Shown here piece after piece: positions 46,482 through 64,000 of a stretch of 64,000 bases of DNA; positions within the stretch are counted from its first letter, which is position 1; the number at the start of each line of letters is the position of its first letter. Source of the DNA: Eudorina sp. 2006-703-Eu-15. Lineage: Eukaryota; Chlorophyta; Chlorophyceae; Chlamydomonadales; Volvocaceae. Below the pieces are notes generated by a model, which made no database searches, was not told the origin of the DNA, and saw only the letters and a program-made list of their open reading frames with translations. A program made the translations under genes and the position numbers. The stretch spans positions 62,001 to 126,000 of the forward strand of contig BDSI01000176.1 in the NCBI GenBank assembly GCA_003117195.1. Reading direction: 5' to 3'.

Positions 46482-48869
46482 GCGGGCGCATGGGTCATGT
46501 CCTGTCGGCGCAGGATACATAGTACACATCAACAGAGCCGAGGAGATAGCCTCCCAGAAAGTGACCCCGGGCCAGCGCACCAAGGGAAGCTAGTGGCCCG
46601 TTAAATCCGCCTTGGGTATCATGAGCGGTCTGTCTGATGTCTGGTGACTACCCGTACGGTGAGCAACCCTTCTGGCTGGTATGCTAGTCCCAACCCCTTG
46701 TACGATTACATCGGAGTGGGCTGCTCGCCGCCAGTCATACAGGTGCCCACACGCGCGGGCGCGCGCGCTCATGTGCACCTTCGGATCGATCGGCTGCTCA
46801 TCGGCGTTTGTCAATGGCCGCCGGACCTGCCAACCAGACACCTCTGCAACCGCTGCGCGCGCTGCAACCTCGCCTGTGCGACTCCCCGCCTCTCGGTCTC
46901 TCCTTCCCCCCCATTTCGATCTCGCCTTCCCCCCCATTTGTGATAACCCTTCACTCTTGAGGCAGCAGGATACCCTAGATAGATACCGGCACCACTATGA
47001 CGACCTCACTCGGAGGCTCGCGTCCGGCTGTGTTACGCACCATGGCGCGGCCGGGCGCAGCTCTGCTGGCCGAATACTGTAGTCACCGGCACCGGCAACC
47101 CTAGATTTCTTCCCGCGCGGATAGGATGCCCGTGTGTGCGCGGTCGCTCGTTCATAAGTTCAACGTGCATGCGTTCAGGAGCTCAAGCTCCCAAACAACT
47201 GTCCTGGCCGTCCTGTCGAAATGGTAATCAGCAACGTCTACAACGTGATAGATAGCACTAATACGTCTGTTCCGTTGCCCAACACCCTCTTGGCACACAC
47301 CTCTCCGACCCGCCCTTCTACTCGGGCGGCAACGAAAGGAAGGACGTCACAGCAGCACGTACCAGGTCCATCGGTTCCTACGTAGTGGATGAAGTACGCG
47401 TGCACGTGCACGTGCATGTGTACGACAGCATGTGTCACGTCCTCCAAGGATACGTGTGTTATATGTGCAGCGCGGGTGACAACGACGCTTTCAACTGACG
47501 GCCGCGCCCCAATCCCGAGCGGATCAGACCATCCTCCTAATTGCAACCCATAATTCCCCCCCTGGATGGAGCCCTGCGAACTCTCGGCCAAGAAATGTCG
47601 CAGGGCATCCAGCCGCACCGCGCCGTGAAGGCACGTGGGTTTAGGAGCGCACCAGCGCAGCAGCGATCAACCGTGCGTGGACGGTTCAAATCCGTCACTT
47701 GGACGGACAATCAGTCAAGCAGCAGCAGCAGTCTGCACTCGGTGCATGGCAGGCATCATGTCTTCAGGTGCGGTGCGGTGCCGTGCGGGACTGCATTCGC
47801 TGCCAGCATCAAACAGCGCCCGGGCCGTGTGTGTATGTGTGTGTTTGTGCAGAGAGCGGTCAGCAAGTAATAACAAGCTTCGGTCAACTACGGGTACCAA
47901 CAGGGCGGCATGTCGTGTGCGGCACGCCAGGCAGGAGCCGCCAAACCAGAAGGCCAGCAGGCCGCGTGCGCCGTACATGCAGAACTGGAAAGTAAGGCAA
48001 CAAGACGTACCGTGGCACTGGCCAGTTGCCCTCGTCAACTAACGCTCCTCCCAGTTCCAAAACACCAATCGGACGTTGGCCATGTCACAACTCAACCCCA
48101 CACTCTCTCCGGCTCCAGGTCCCCTATATACATGTACATGTTCTGTTCGTTCGGCACCAATCAACGGGTCAATAAAGAATCGGGTGACGCCTGCCGTTCT
48201 TGACTCACCAAGGGCAAGCAGTTCCAACTTTGTATCGCTGCATACAACAGACAATCAGGTTTGGTCGGTTGTGTCGTCTGTCGTGTCGATCGGTGTGCAA
48301 GTATTGCGGTCAACACGGCAGCGCGAGTCACAGCCCATTTGGATGTCGACCCGCGAGAGCCCTACGACCGGCGAAGCTGCCCCGATTATTGCAGCCCCAC
48401 CCTGGACCTATCGTAACGATCACAACGAACCCTTCCCGCGGGTAACAAACCAAGTCGCTGCCACCGCGGGGCGCCTTTGTCAGCTCAAGCTTGCGGTCGC
48501 CCCTACCTGGGCACGCACTGCGCGTGCTTACCCTTTGCCGTACGTATTGCAAGGGTCCCCGATTATTACCGTACGTACGGTTTGCAAGCATTCCCCCGGG
48601 TAGATTTGTGTTCAGTAGAGCGCAGCACCGCCTGAATCACGTACGTCATGGCGGTACGACAGCCTGTTGGTGGAGACACGTGTCCAAGCTGGTAGCCTCT
48701 ATATCCGGCAGGCAGAGATAGTTCGTCAAACCTACAGCGGCGCCGGCCAGCACAATGGGTACCGGCCAGCGTCCCGACACAGATATATACTCGGACGCAC
48801 CAACGCCACCAGCTCTCAACCCCCCGTCCGGCCAGCCCGGCTCCCAAGCGAGATCGAGGTTCGCAGCGC

Positions 48870-62835
<13,966 letters not shown>

Positions 62836-64000
62836 TAATATGAGTGTTTCTGGTCGACGTTAGTATGAAAGGTTTACTTCGGTTCGAGGGTGCGCGACGC
62901 TTGCTCTGCTAACTAACTGTCAGTCGGCATGCGATGGTCAGGTCATGGCTAGAGAAGAATCATATTTATAGTAGCATATTATCTATAATTAAACTGTTAT
63001 CAGTTGGTATTGCATTGCGTCGATGATGAACGGGAGAGCAACAGGCACGCCGTACAAACGGCTATCGGTTGGATCCCAACTCCCGCAATGCACGAGGCGC
63101 AGTTCCGACGCATTCGGACGGATGCAGGTATGAGATGTTTTCATCGCATTGTATATGTTTAAATTTCTGTTAAAATCAATGTATGCTGTATTATTGCCCT
63201 CGCTCAGTACCGGTACCACACGTGTAGATAACTGTGCAGAAAGCCAGAAACCGAAACAATGCCCTGAAGTGTCTTCCTAAGTTGTCCTAGACAACATATT
63301 CGATGCCGTTCAAACATATCTCGTGGAAAAATTCATTCGGCGCTCGTCGACAATCCGTTCCGAGCAGATGCCTAGCCAGTAGCAACGACCATGAAGCATA
63401 CGCGCCGTGGGTGGATTGAAGGTGATCATTGCGCCGACTGCTCTGGAGCTCAAATATTGCAGGGACTCCTGGGTGATTCCCTGCCGGGTCACTTGCCCTG
63501 TCGCGAAGTCCAGAATTGATTGAGCGTGGGCGTGGGCGTGCCACGGCGAATACGGGGCCCGTGTCTGATTGTTCTTTCTGCGCGCATCACGCTTCGACCA
63601 GACCGCGACCTCATCAGGTCTCATGGCAAAGAAGGAATGGGAATATGGGCACAGGCTGCGACAGTACGGTTGACGAGCCGGGTATCCAGCTAGCTCGCTC
63701 GGGGAAGCTCGTTTGTTAGGTACAATGTTACAAGCAGTATTCTTGAGGTTCGGTGGTGACAGACACACCACATGCATTTCGTTTCACGCACACGCGCCCG
63801 CAAACGGCTCGACGGGCTCAGCTCAGCTCAGCTCAGCGCCACCGGCAGCACGTCGGACCGCACAGCCGCACAGTCGCAAGTTCTTGCTTTCATATAAGAG
63901 GTAGAGGTCCGACGCATAGGCGCCACTATTTCAGTGCAAGGCGCCCTTCCGTTGCTGCTGCTAGACGTGTCTCCCACACATAACGGGCCAGGCTCAGCTC
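62836..64000. other. Upstream region of the PKG-like gene
   Basis: The first 450 bases are the most A+T-rich part of the window and probably hold the promoter and 5' UTR. Minus-strand frames at 63219-62989 (76 codons) and 63777-63310 (155 codons) are open, but they have no recognised motif and no phase-consistent chain. A short (TCAGC)n run lies near 63816-63838. I see no certain gene. Confidence 0.4.

Larger units (their letters stand above)
45324..48869. other. Region without a secure gene
   Basis: The stretch is A+T-richer than the genes around it. It contains the upstream region of the MKP1-like gene, a 29-bp tandem duplication at 45770-45827, a short plus-strand ORF with a hydrophobic N-terminus at 46305, and several open frames of both strands near 47.2-48.6 kb. 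These could not be chained by splice sites. The minus-strand frame at 48254-48039 (about 70 codons) has ordinary protein composition but no recognised motif. The 3' UTR of the PKG-like gene must lie at its right end; no nearby minus-strand TGTAA was found. Confidence 0.4.

Noticed and set aside
47677..47694. T-arm-like GACGG-TTCAAAT-CCGTC resembling a tRNA 3' half
   Set aside because: No matching acceptor stem or D-arm is found upstream at tRNA distance, so probably a chance hairpin with a B-box-like loop.

Overview
The window is nuclear DNA of a green alga, most likely a volvocine chlamydomonadalean (Chlamydomonas/Gonium/Volvox type). The reasons are: G+C-rich coding sequence with alanine, glycine and proline runs; very many short introns with GTGAG/GTGCG donors and (C)CAG acceptors; abundant microsatellites; TGTAA poly(A) signals; helical-repeat organelle proteins of the OPR/RAP kind; and a kinase with four cyclic-nucleotide domains. 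No bacterial, organellar or viral gene set is visible. All gene models were built by hand from reading frame, splice consensus and intron phase. Where every phase agreed, this is stated.

Layout. (1) 32-4536 (+): 3' end of a coiled-coil, kinesin-tail-like gene that enters from the left. (2) 5513-11107 (-): an 11-exon, 483-residue helical-repeat protein with a C-terminal RAP-like domain and a probable organelle-targeting N-terminus. (3) 11740-18889 (+), divergent from gene 2: an 8-exon, 1360-residue helical-repeat protein, with a tRNA-headed SINE-like insertion in its last intron. (4) 20652-38083 (+): a 27-exon, about 2694-residue homologue of NBAS (plant MIP2), the Sec39-domain subunit of the NRZ/Dsl1 ER-tethering complex. 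(5) About 39501-42673 (-): exons of a gene I cannot assign to a family. (6) About 42671-45323 (-): a plant MKP1-type dual-specificity phosphatase with a gelsolin-like domain. (7) 45324-48869: no secure gene. (8) 48870-62835 (-): an 18-exon, 884-residue kinase with four cyclic-nucleotide-binding domains followed by an AGC kinase domain (PKG architecture). Its largest intron holds a LINE 3' end and a duplicated 0.6-kb unit with (CA)n tails. (9) 62836-64000: upstream region of the kinase gene.

The genes do not form one pathway. Two signalling genes (the MKP1-like phosphatase and the PKG-like kinase) lie within 18 kb on the same strand, and two organelle-type helical-repeat genes form a divergent pair. 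The least explained items are the unassigned gene at 39.5-42.7 kb, the cyclic-nucleotide pockets of the kinase, which read R-A-A where mammalian PKG has R-T-A, the nested retroelement tails, and a short intronic motif repeated next to several (GT)n tracts.
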